Source: Saccoglossus kowalevskii
Lineage: Eukaryota; Hemichordata; Enteropneusta; Harrimaniidae
Assembly (NCBI RefSeq): GCF_000003605.2
Contig: NW_003142895.1
Location: 32,126 to 46,577, forward strand
Direction of reading: 5' to 3'
DNA length: 14,452 nucleotides
Shown piece after piece: positions 1 through 7,895 of the stretch. The first letter of the stretch is position 1. The number at the start of each line of letters is the position of its first letter. Made by a program: the position numbers and the translations under genes. The notes under the pieces were generated by a model. That model saw only the letters and a program-made list of their open reading frames with translations. It was not told the origin of the DNA and did not search any database.

Positions 1-810
1 CTTTCGATAAAATCCAGCCATCCCCTAATATCTCTTAATCCCTTTTCGATTCTCTGGCACTGCATAATCTGCAATAGCCTTCTCTTTTGTCAGGACAGGA
101 CTAACTTGTCCACACCCAATCTCATGACCCAGATTTACAACTTTGGCTCGACAAAAATCGTTCTTATGCAAATTGACCGTCAATCGAGCATTAGAGCAAC
201 TTTGAAAGAAAGCCCGTATTCTAGCCAAATGTTCAGTCCACTCATCACTCACAACCAGAACATCGTCAATATAAGCATAAACCCACTCCAAACCCGCAAT
301 ATAACACAGTTTATTAACCGCTGAAAGGACACTGGGAGTTCTTCATTCCGAAAGGAGTGACTTTATATTGATACAAGTTGTCTGGAGTAAGAAATGCAGA
401 GATTTCTTTAGCTCTATTTGTCAAGGGAATTTGCCAAAAAACCCTTGAGCAAATCGAATTTTGTAAGATATTCAAAATTTCCCACCCGATCAATACAATC
501 ATCGATACGCAGGATGGGGAAATATTCTGTTTAGTGACCTCATTCACCTTTCTATAATCAGTACAAAACCTGAACCGTCAGGTTTTGGCACCAATAAGCA
601 TGACAATCTCCAACCACTATTAGACAACTCAATAATATCATTATCAAACATATAAGCTACCTCCTGTCTCATTAACTCCAACTTAGCTGGGCTCACTATA
701 TAATTGTGCTCTCGGAGAGGTCTCACCCCCTCCTCCGACACAACATTATGTTCAACCAGACTGGTTCGTCCTGGAGCATCTGGGAATAAAATCCTAAATT
801 CAAGAATTAA
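1..810 (-). pseudogene. pol: Reverse transcriptase remnant (Ty3/gypsy type)
   Basis: This is the RNA-dependent DNA polymerase of the retroelement, broken over several frames. In order on the minus strand there is an N-terminal segment ('VSPAKLELMRQEVAYMF', around 680), the 'LLVPKPDG' motif near 585, and a 'FCTDYRKVNEV' segment in another frame near 550. The palm segment 'FDLLKG' follows, with the first catalytic Asp at 453-455, then 'KEISAFLTPD' and 'VTPFGM' near 350-405. The YIDD box is at 262-273 and the thumb-side 'VNLGHEIG' near 115-140. The final visible piece 'GMAGFYRK' at 1-24 follows an in-frame TAG at 25-27. Frame changes lie near 570, 500, 436-441 (a six-A run on the plus strand) and 340. 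It directly follows the integrase tail, which is the unusual feature of the element. RNase H is not visible. Confidence 0.9.
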
Positions 811-837
811 ACTCTACCATGTGAAATAAAGGAAGAT

Positions 838-2090
838 TTATTTAAGTTTTAAGTTAGCCAGCACCAGTGAACTTTTTAATCTAACATGCAAATCAAGAAC
901 TTCCACACCTGGTTTCAAAGCAACTGCAGCTGCACAAACAACCGCTTGTTGTTTACTCACATCTCTCTGTGAATATAATTCCAAAATGTTAACATGACAC
1001 AATTGTTTAGATTTACGCCGCTCAGGGGTAGCGACCACTTAATTCAAATTGTTGATTCTCTCAACAACCCGAAAAGGACCATAGTATCTGGCATGGAAGA
1101 ACAACCTACAGCAGGAAACAAGGCTAGAACTTGATCTCCCACCTCAAAAATTCTCTTTTTAACATTCTTATCATACCAAGACTTCATACCGCACTGCACA
1201 ACTTCAATTATCTCTAGCCATATCAAAAGCTTTGATGAAACATATTTATAAAAGATAAGTAAGGGTTTTATCCTCGAGCAACCTTTCTTTAAGTAACTTT
1301 AAAGTTATTCAAACAAAATGGCCAAACACTAATTCAAAGGAGCTAAAGCCCAGTGACTCCTCAACACAATTGTGTGAATGTTCCTAACAGTACACTTGCA
1401 AAATTGACTTCAACGTCTGATGAAAACGTTCAAGCACCCCTGACTCTCTGGATGATATGCACTAGAAATACAGTGTGTAATACACAAACGTTGCAACACC
1501 TGTCTAAATACAGCAGAGATGAAATTAGTTCCCTGATCCGACTGTAAAACCTAGGTAGTCCGAAAGTTGTAAAGAATTCAACCAGTACTCTAACAATATT
1601 GTGAGGGATAATTTTTCTCAGAGGAATAGGCTCTGGAAAACGAGCAGAAGCACACATAATGGTCAGCAAATACTGGTTACCCGACCTAGTTTTGGGCAGT
1701 GGACCCACACAATCAATCACTACCTGAGAAAATGACTCCTCAAAAACAGGTATAGGGTATTAGTGAGCCTTAGATATAACCTGATTTGGCTTCCCAACCA
1801 CGTGACACAGGTGGCAAGTGTTTTGCCAAATCTCGTCTCATTTTGGGCCAAACAAATTTCGTTTTATTCGATCAAGGGGTTTCGTGACCCCCAAATGACC
1901 CGACAACTTATGATCATGTGCGAGTGCAAGTATTTCAGCACGATATTATTCGGACACAACAATTTGATTCATCACCAACCAGCTATCACCAACCCGAGCG
2001 TCGAGCCGCCTCCATTTTCTCATAAGGATACCCGACCTCTTATAATAACCACTAGGCTCAGCCCTATCTCAGTTTCATCTAGAACTTGTG
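838..2090 (-). pseudogene. pol: Integrase remnant with HHCC, DDE and GPY/F parts
   Basis: This is the DDE-type integrase that joins element cDNA to chromosomal DNA, now split over several frames. The N-terminal part ('GILMRKW') begins near 2050. The zinc-binding HHCC follows at about 1800-1922: His-x6-His in 'AHDHKLSGH' and Cys-x2-Cys in 'TCHLC'. The catalytic core opens with 'IDCVGPLPKTRSGNQYL' (first Asp 1712-1714). The second Asp is in 'SDQGTNF' (1536-1538, another frame) and the Glu is in 'LERFHQ' (1429-1431, another frame). Their spacing is one base short of the canonical 35 intervening residues. A stretch after 'LERFHQTLKS' looks deleted before 'ESLGFSSFELVFGH'. The C-terminal part has 'SWYDKNVKKRIFEVGDQVL' near 1150-1200, the GPF motif at 1072-1080, and 'TPERRKSKQLCHVNILE' near 970-1030. 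There is an in-frame TAA at 1946-1948. Confidence 0.88.
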
Positions 2091-2363
2091 TCAGATCTTT
2101 ACTCTGTTCTTCAACCAACCTTCTTCGACTTCTCAGTGCATGTTACTGCCTTATCGTTAACCGAATCATCCTTCACTTTACAAGTCTGAGATCGTGTAAC
2201 CACACCAGCAAGGGAAGACCCTTTCGTACCATCAACGCCCCCGCCAAAACAGTGTCCAACAAACCGACATCTTCGATCACACTACACTTTCTGTCATCAA
2301 TAACCTCGCCACACCCGCCATCACAAACCCCAGAGGGCCCCACAGCACACGCAGGAAAAAAAA
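2091..2363 (-). other. Protease-integrase linker of the retroelement, decayed
   Basis: This stretch joins the protease to the integrase N-terminus. Just after an eight-A run (2356-2363 on the plus strand) the frame changes: the protease frame runs into 'FFSCVCCGALWGL', while the shifted frame gives 'FFPACAV'. The latter resembles the conserved segment found after the protease in fish and invertebrate elements of this type, from memory. No catalytic motif is visible here. The long plus-strand open frame over this region is the antisense shadow. Confidence 0.6.
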
Positions 2364-2699
2364 CCTGGGAACTCACCAACCCACCGCTCGGTACTAGACT
2401 CAAAACTCGGCGTCTCGACAACACACAGCTCCGGCACCACTTCACTATCAGCCAAGTCGTTGCCAAGCAACATGGCAACGCCCTCACCGGTAAACACACA
2501 AACAACTAAGCGTCTAACCAACTCCGACTGTAAATCCACTCGGTGCAATGGAGTAGAGGTTACACCACACTCTACCCCACAAATAAGTACATTTGCACCA
2601 ACATAAAAATCTCCAGAAAATGGCAGTACATCTTCAGAAATTAACCTCCGAGATGCCCCTGTGTCACGTAAAATCTTAATCGGCTGCTTCACAGTAGTG
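2364..2699 (-). pseudogene. pol: Retroelement aspartic protease remnant
   Basis: This is a retropepsin-like protease, which acts as a homodimer to cut the Gag-Pol polyprotein. The active-site motif DTGAS is at 2651-2665, preceded by 'QPIKILR' as in related elements. About 60 residues later comes 'MLLGNDLA' (about 2450-2473), the hydrophobic-Leu-Gly segment near the end of the domain. This domain is uninterrupted in one frame, shared with the zinc knuckle upstream, so it is one of the better preserved parts. The frame is lost downstream at the homopolymer at 2356-2363. Catalytic Asp, Thr and Gly are all present, but the surrounding Gag-Pol frame is broken, so no functional product is expected. 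Confidence 0.88.
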
Positions 2700-3590
2700 C
2701 CAACCAAGGACACAAACCCATTAGTAACAATCTGACCATACTGATCTGAAACCTCTTCCTCAAACCCAAGTTCATCATCATCAACACCACTCCTACCATC
2801 AACTATTAGGGGAAAAGGGCCCTCAACCCCAACATCCACCACACTGTCAGGCGACGACGACGCCACACAAGCGTTAAAAGACACTGGAAAATGCTTACGT
2901 TTTAATTTATACCACTTAGAAATGTGATGACCAGGCGTTTTACAATAAGCACAAGACACATCAGGAGCTTGACTACCCGTATTGTCCGGAAAAAATGACA
3001 ATTTCTTTTCATCAACGTCAGCGCTAAAACTGCCGACAGGCTTACCTTTTGTTTAGCAGTCAATTTGGCTTCAAAGGCGTCCAGGACGCGTTGTTTAACA
3101 TACTCGTACTCAACGCTCTTATCCACAGTGAGATGGGAGTATACCTCTTGTGCTTTACCAAAGAACACACTTAGAAATAACACTGCCCAGTATTCAAAAG
3201 GCAACTTCAAGGTACGAGCCAACTTTACAAACTGAGAGAAATATTGATCTACATCTTTCTCCTGAAAAGGAGGCACCAAACGAATAACCCTACAGAATTG
3301 AATTTATACTGGTCAGTTCTTTTGTTTGTATCCAACTCTTTTAGACGTATTCCCTGGTCTAATTCATTTTCCCTAACATCCAAACAAAACTGCAACTCCA
3401 TTTCACATTTGTTATAATCAAACTCCGAATCAGGCCAAGCAGGTAACGACTCCAACGCCCCCTCAGGCACAACACCATCATCCACCAAATGTTGCACAAC
3501 AATTTTTATAATCTCGGCTTTACGCATTGCCGGTTTCGCCTCCAACTTAAGATGGTCCGCCAATGTAAGAAAAGCATTTTGTTTAAACCA
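2700..3590 (-). pseudogene. gag: Gag remnant (capsid-like part plus zinc knuckle)
   Basis: This is the structural polyprotein of the retroelement, in three frames. The N-terminal piece (3590-3300) includes 'LADHLKLEAKPAMRKAEII' and 'LESLPAWPDSEFD'; no in-frame ATG is seen, as a TGA at 3591-3593 precedes it directly. The frame changes near 3290, and the capsid-like segment follows: 'VPPFQEKDVDQYFSQFVKL' and 'GKAQEVYSHLTV'. Another frame change near 3050, with an apparent loss of the later capsid region, leads to the nucleocapsid at 2912-2953. Its zinc knuckle reads Cys-x2-Cys-x4-His-x4-Trp, so the fourth ligand is Trp (codon TGG) instead of Cys. An acidic linker ('VDDDELGFEEEVSDQYG') leads into the protease. 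The order gag-knuckle-protease is normal for the family. Confidence 0.82.
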
Positions 3591-3593
3591 TCA

Positions 3594-3912
3594 ACTTAAA
3601 ATGCCATATTGCCAAAAGAAAGAAAATAAGGTCACTCACCACTACCTTATACACGTATCAGAACGGGCAAGAAAACTAAACAGAGACAACGCATACGAAA
3701 CTTCAATAACAAAGCGCAAATTGCCAACCACAAAATTTCAAAACAGACCAAACATGTGGTCAACAAGAAAACTGATTAAAAAAATTATCAGGCCACACGG
3801 CTATGTGACGCCACGATCTGACACCGTACTTAACCACATATGCCCCTGCACGTGGCCAAAATAAGAACAGTTGGAACAGCCTTCACGTTTTGTCACACAA
3901 CAATATGTTACA
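3594..3912 (-). other. Retroelement leader between primer binding site and gag
   Basis: About 320 bases separate the primer binding site from the first recognisable Gag codons. This is where the 5' untranslated leader and packaging signals of an LTR element would lie. I see no coding similarity on the minus strand. An 87-codon open frame on the plus strand (3601-3864) is antisense and resembles nothing known to me. Confidence 0.6.
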
Positions 3913-3930
3913 ATCCCGGACGAGCCCCCA
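3913..3930 (-). other. Primer binding site, tRNA-Pro type
   Basis: The minus strand reads TGGGGGCTCGTCCGGGAT, 18 bases. It is complementary to the 3' end of tRNA-Pro including CCA, and is the same sequence used as the primer binding site by murine leukaemia virus. It directly abuts the inner end of the LTR at 3931. It fixes the element's orientation and the LTR boundary, and marks the start of minus-strand cDNA synthesis. Confidence 0.93.
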
Positions 3931-4339
3931 TGTTACGTTCAGACGCTAGTACTCGACTCGAATAACAAAGAAAACGTCAAACGCAAGCAGTGTGTAAGAT
4001 AGAACGATAGTATATTTTCAATGCCATATTCAAATGTCACATAACTCTGTGTGCTACACCACACATCGAACAAAAATGCTAGCAGTAACAGGCAAATAAT
4101 ATGTACTTCCGTTTAACAACGGCAAAAAGCACAGACAGTTAATAGTAACAATACTGTGCTCGCCTGTCACTCCGTCGTCTTCGTTCTTTTATCGCGACTC
4201 TCAGGTGGTGTTAATCTTCATTTTGTCATCGCCCGTCTCCCGTCGAAGCATACCACGTTTCAGCTCCCACGTTGATCTCTTGCAGCTTCCTCCAACACGT
4301 CGCCGGGACGAACACCGAAACCAGACCGAAGAGCTAACA
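3931..4339 (-). repeat. 5' long terminal repeat (409 bp, outer end inferred)
   Basis: The inner boundary is firm because it abuts the primer binding site and shows the usual TG/CA end (plus strand TGTTACGTTC). The outer boundary is inferred from the inverted terminal match: the plus strand ends in TAACA at 4335-4339, so the minus strand starts TGTTAGCTC. That gives a 409-bp LTR with TGTTA...TAACA termini. A TATA-like box (4186-4193) lies inside. Other GTAACA ends at about 4090 and 4150 would exclude that box, so I prefer 4339. The matching LTR and the second target-site copy are outside the window, so this cannot be confirmed here. Confidence 0.7.
4186..4193 (-). promoter_or_regulatory. TATA-like box in the LTR
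   Basis: The minus strand reads GATAAAAG, about 150 bases inside the LTR from its presumed outer end. This is a sensible place for the core promoter driving the genomic RNA. No AATAAA or ATTAAA is evident on the minus strand in the R-U5 part that follows. Confidence 0.4.
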
Positions 4340-4838
4340 ATGTTTAAGAGCAGACCCCATTTCCTTATCAACTGAGAAACCAGTCAGTAATACTGGTAAA
4401 CATTACCGTGTTATCTGTTTGACGTCTATTTGTAGTCTCCCCTCCTCAACGTAAAACAAAAACACTTTTACAGCTTTGTTATGTCACATATAGTAAAAAG
4501 TCGTGCCGTTTATAGAAAGTTCTAAAATTTGCACGTATTTCCAACGTACAACTAGTTTTTGCGGTCGGCACATAGAGGATGTAAACTATTAAAATAGCGT
4601 GCAAAGTGAGTGCAAAGTTGGTAAATTTACATTGGTTATATTATCAAGACCCATCGTTAAAAGTTCGAAAAAGTGAATAAATACGTCGTAAATGGCCGAA
4701 TATTATCGTACTGATTGCTAAAACACGTAGAGATCATAGGTCAACTTAACGTAATACACACGTGCATACGAATGCAATTTAGAAACATTTCCAAGCATTA
4801 AATGTCCACCAATACGAATAAAATTCGAATGATCCTAT

Positions 4839-4947
4839 TAGCCGAGTGGCCAGGTGGTCGATCTCCGACAAAAGCTACGATCAATCGGGTTTGGCTAGTT
4901 ATTACATGGGAGACTACCTGAGCAAACTAGCTGGTGAATTTTTTTTT
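4839..4947 (+). pseudogene. 5S rRNA-like module, copy 1 (best preserved)
   Basis: From 4859 the sequence can be aligned with the 3' half of animal 5S rRNA. Matching blocks, in order, are GATCTC, AGCTA, TCGGG..TGG.TAGT and ATGGGAGAC..CCTG (4906-4920), and a T9 run follows at 4939-4947. These blocks cover the 5S internal control region (A box, intermediate element, C box), and the T run sits where RNA polymerase III would terminate. The first half does not match 5S. It instead begins TAGCCGAGTGGC (4839-4850), which fits a tRNA-type A box at all but one position. It is therefore a derived or composite element and not an intact 5S gene. Confidence 0.65.
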
Positions 4948-5624
4948 GCTATCGTCACAAACATGAAATTTACATGAAGAAATTTTTGTATTATTGTTAT
5001 TGTGATGTCATATATTTACAGAAAAAAGACGTACCGATTATTTTGATATTTTAACAGTTTATGGAAAATTCTAAAAGTTGCACGTATTTCCAATGTACAA
5101 CTAGTTTTTGCGGTCGGCACATAAAGGATGTAAGCTACTAAATAGCATGCAAAGTTGGTGGAGTTGCGTGTATATTAACTAACTTGTTGTCAAATCTAAC
5201 CGTGAAGTTATAAAGTAGGAAACGTGAATAAAATGCAAGTGGAACTCCCGTATATTAGCAGAGTGCCATATGAGCCGACCGTACCAACAGCATTAAATGA
5301 TATGAAAAGCATTTAGAAAGTTGGTGGCTTTGATAATATATTTGACCTAAGTCATTGATATACAGACCCAGCAGTTACAAATATGAAAACATGAATAAAT
5401 GAAAAGTGATTGCAAAGTTTGAAAATTTACATTGAAAAGTTACCTGGGTTGATATATTATCGAAACCCATCGTTAACAGTTCGAAAAAGTGAAAAATATG
5501 TCGTAAATGATCGACTATTATCGTACTGATTACTAAAGCACGTAGAGGTCATAGGTCAACTTACGATAGACACGAGTGTAAGCGAAAGTGATTTTGAACA
5601 ATTTCCAAGCATCAAATGTCCGTC

Positions 5625-5732
5625 AATAGTGGCAAGGTGGTCGACCTCCTACAAAAGTTACGATCAATCGGGTGTGGCTAATTATTGCATGGGGCACTAC
5701 CTGAGCAAACTAGCTGGTGACATTTTTGTTTT
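5625..5732 (+). pseudogene. 5S rRNA-like module, copy 2
   Basis: This is the equivalent of copy 1, 783 bases further on. It keeps ACGATCAATCGGG and GCATGGGGCACTACCTGAGC followed by AAACTAGCTGGTGA. The C-box-like block has a change (GGGGCAC for GGGAGAC). The 5' A-box-like motif is damaged (AATAGTGGC). The terminal T tract is split into T5-G-T4. Confidence 0.55.
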
Positions 5733-6334
5733 GCTATTGACACTAACATGAAAAATACATAAAGCATTTTTTTATTGTTATTTCATATATTTATAAAAAA
5801 AAGTTGTGCTGATTATTTTGATATTTTAAGTTTATAGAAGGTTCGAAAATTTGCACGTATTTCCAACGTACAACTAGTTTTTGTGATCGGCAAATAAAGG
5901 ATGTAAGCTATTAAAATAGCGTGCAGAGTGAGTGTAAACTTGGTAGAGTTCGTATCTAATCGTGAAGTTATGAAATAGGAAAAGTGAATAAAATGCAAGT
6001 AAAAGTCCCGTATATTAGAAGAGTGACATATGAGCAGATTGTACCTCTATCAAAGCGTAAAATGATAAACAAACTGCATTTAAAGTTGTGAAAAGATATT
6101 GCAAAGTTGGAAAATATACATTGCAATGTTACCTGGGTTGTTATATTATCCATCGTTAAAAGTTTGGAAAAGTGAATAAATATGTCGTAAATGGCCGATT
6201 ATTATCGTACTGATTGATAAAGACGTAGAGGTCATGGTCAACTTACGAAAGACACAAGTGTAAGCGAATGCAATTTTGAAAAGAATCCAAGGATTAAATG
6301 ACCGCGAATGCGAATAAAATTCAACTGATTCTAA

Positions 6335-6447
6335 TAGCCGTGTGGCCAGGTGGTCCACTTGCACAAAAGTTATGATCAATCGGGTGTGGTTGGAAATTGC
6401 ATTGGCGACTACCTGAGCAAACTAGCTGGTGAAATATTATTTGGTTT
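6335..6447 (+). pseudogene. 5S rRNA-like module, copy 3 (most diverged)
   Basis: This is the third copy, 712 bases after the second. It begins TAGCCGTGTGGCCAGG and keeps GATCAATCGGG and GCGACTACCTGAGCAAACTA. The C-box-like block reads ATTGGCGAC. The T tract is lost (AAATATTATTTGG). Confidence 0.5.
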
Positions 6448-6912
6448 CGACACAAACATGAAAATATATAACGCATTTTGTTTTGTATTTGTATTATTAT
6501 GATGTCACATATTCATAGTAAAAAGTCGTGCTGATTATTTTTATATTTTAAGTTCATAGAATGTTTTAATATTTGCACGTATTTTAAATGTACAACTAGT
6601 TTTTGCAGGCCTTACATAGTGGATGTGAGCTGTTAAAACAACGTGCAAAGTGAATGCAATGTTAGTAAATGTGCGTGTACATTTGAACTAAGTTGTTGTC
6701 ATATCTAACCGCGAAGTTATAAAGTATATGAATAAAATGCAAGTGAATGTCCCGTATATTAGCAGAGTGCCATGTGAGCCGACCGTACCAACATATTCTA
6801 AAACAGCCTAGAATGATATGAAAATCATTTGAAAAATTTGTGGCTTTGCTAATATATTTGACCAAAGTCATTGATGTAACGACCCCGCATTTAAAAATAT
6901 GAAAAATAATCA

Positions 6913-7889
6913 ATCAATACATTTTATTTGTTTCCAGGTACACAGTATGCCGAACCATGATACCAACGCTGGCAAATGTTAGATATCATCGCATTGCAAA
7001 ATCCCGACAATATCCTCAGGTCGTGTTCAGCTTACAATGTCGTGCGTGATTCTACGAAGATTCTACGAAGTATTTGACCTCGATTAAATATCAGACACGC
7101 AGTCAATCAGTGTTTGCATCGATTGTGTCTATGAGCATAAAGCAATATGGCGGGATGTCCAAACCATGAAAAGGGCACACGTTAGTGCACACTCGCTAAA
7201 CAGAAACAGGTTGTTGCATCCAGATGGCGTGTAGAAGTCTGTCACAGTGTAAGGTCTACTTATTGATATTGATAGGAAAACCCACATAAAACACAGTGGA
7301 CAGGGGTTCGTTCATTGCTAGAATGGTGCAGAGAAGACAATAATACTGAAAATGAAATACACACACACCACAAAATCAAGTTAAGGCTACTGGCTGTTAT
7401 ACTTCTCAAAATAAAGATCAGAAACAAAGCACAGAATAATACAATGAATACATTCACTAAAATAGGGGGTTGCCCAAGGAAGTGTGTATCGGTAATTATC
7501 ACAGTTCAAGGATGTGGAAATTGATGACAATCAAAAACACAACAGCGAAGAGTCTTGCTTGCAGGGTAACGCTGTTATTTTGGAGGCACCGTTGTAGTAG
7601 TAGTAGATCATAAACATCCCTTTTTATGTAAACCACAAGAGCACCTGGTAGATTCTAACTGTCCTTCCAGAATTGTAAATAAGTATCACTTTTATGAGGG
7701 CAATGCACACCGTTTATCCCAATGATTCCATGCACGATTTAGGTAAAATATAAAACAGAGATTAAAGAATGCTGACAAAGTTACATGACTTCACTTTCAA
7801 TATATATAACACAATTGCGACTCGGACATCTTTTCTCGATAAGTTGCCTGAAACAGTAAGAAGAAAAATGCCAATTAGAGAGCAGTTCG
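6913..7889. other. AT-rich intergenic stretch without a recognised gene
   Basis: I see no coding similarity here on either strand. Open frames of 69-80 codons at 7260-7524 overlap on opposite strands and match nothing I know. A short GTA run near 7593-7606 and an 11-bp duplication (7049-7070) are the only clear local structure. Confidence 0.5.
7049..7070. repeat. Exact 11-bp tandem duplication
   Basis: ATTCTACGAAG occurs twice in direct succession. It is probably a replication-slippage duplication; no function is indicated. Confidence 0.85.
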
Positions 7890-7895
7890 TTTATT
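7890..7895 (-). promoter_or_regulatory. Candidate poly(A) signal for the receptor gene
   Basis: The minus strand reads AATAAA here, about 710 bases downstream of the receptor stop codon. It is the only canonical hexamer I found on the minus strand between the stop and this point. There is no transcript evidence, so the 3' end could be elsewhere. Confidence 0.3.

Larger units (their letters stand above)
1..4339 (-). mobile_element. Degenerate Gmr1-like Ty3/gypsy LTR retrotransposon, 5' portion
   Basis: Read on the minus strand, the order is LTR, primer binding site, gag, protease, integrase, reverse transcriptase, then the window edge. The proteins are of Ty3/gypsy type: the reverse transcriptase has a YIDD box and the integrase has a C-terminal GPF module. 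Yet integrase lies upstream of reverse transcriptase, as in Ty1/copia. This combination is known for the Gmr1-like group, first described in deuterostomes. The integrase tail, a 'KQLCHVN' linker and the reverse transcriptase N-terminus follow one another at normal spacing, so a chance rearrangement is less likely. Reading frames change repeatedly (for example near 3290, 3050, 2360, 1433, 1090, 570 and 436) and there are in-frame stops, so the copy is inactive. RNase H, the polypurine tract and the second LTR are outside the window. Confidence 0.88.
4478..6912. repeat. Tandem array of four long satellite-like units with 5S-like modules
   Basis: Diverged copies of one sequence follow head to tail. 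The anchor ACAACTAGTTTTTG (with small changes) occurs at 4548, 5097, 5870 and 6592. The spacings are 549, 773 and 722 bases. A second anchor, GAGCAAACTAGCTGGTGA, occurs at about 4920, 5703 and 6415. The first unit (4478-4947) lacks a middle section of roughly 250 bases. The second (4948-5732) and third (5733-6447) are near full length. The fourth (6448-6912) stops before the second half and has no 5S-like module. No convincing open reading frame is conserved between units. The array begins about 140 bases outside the retroelement LTR. Confidence 0.93.

Noticed and set aside
1763-2509. A 248-codon plus-strand open frame, the longest in the window
   Set aside because: It lies antisense to the protease and integrase remnants, is low-complexity Ser/Thr/Pro/His-rich, and has no similarity. 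It is a shadow of the decayed pol region.
1-3000. Assignment to Ty1/copia because integrase precedes reverse transcriptase
   Set aside because: The YIDD reverse transcriptase motifs, the GPF module of the integrase tail and the 'IDCVGPLPKTRSGNQYL' core are of Ty3/gypsy type; only the order is copia-like.
3601-3864. An 87-codon plus-strand open frame
   Set aside because: It is antisense to the retroelement leader between the primer binding site and gag, and no family resemblance is visible.
4839-4947. A functional 5S rRNA gene
   Set aside because: Only the 3' half resembles 5S; the 5' half does not match and base pairing of the termini is lost. All three copies diverge from each other.
4478-6912. 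A CRISPR array or prokaryotic repeat
   Set aside because: Units are hundreds of bases long and diverged, with no regular short repeats and spacers, and the neighbouring genes are plainly from an animal.
5813-6913. Several minus-strand open frames of 61-83 codons in the tandem array
   Set aside because: They are not conserved in frame between units, as expected of chance frames in AT-rich repeats.
7260-7502. An 80-codon hydrophobic minus-strand frame that looks like membrane segments
   Set aside because: Hydrophobicity follows from T-rich codons. A plus-strand frame overlaps it, there are no splice partners, and it resembles no known protein.
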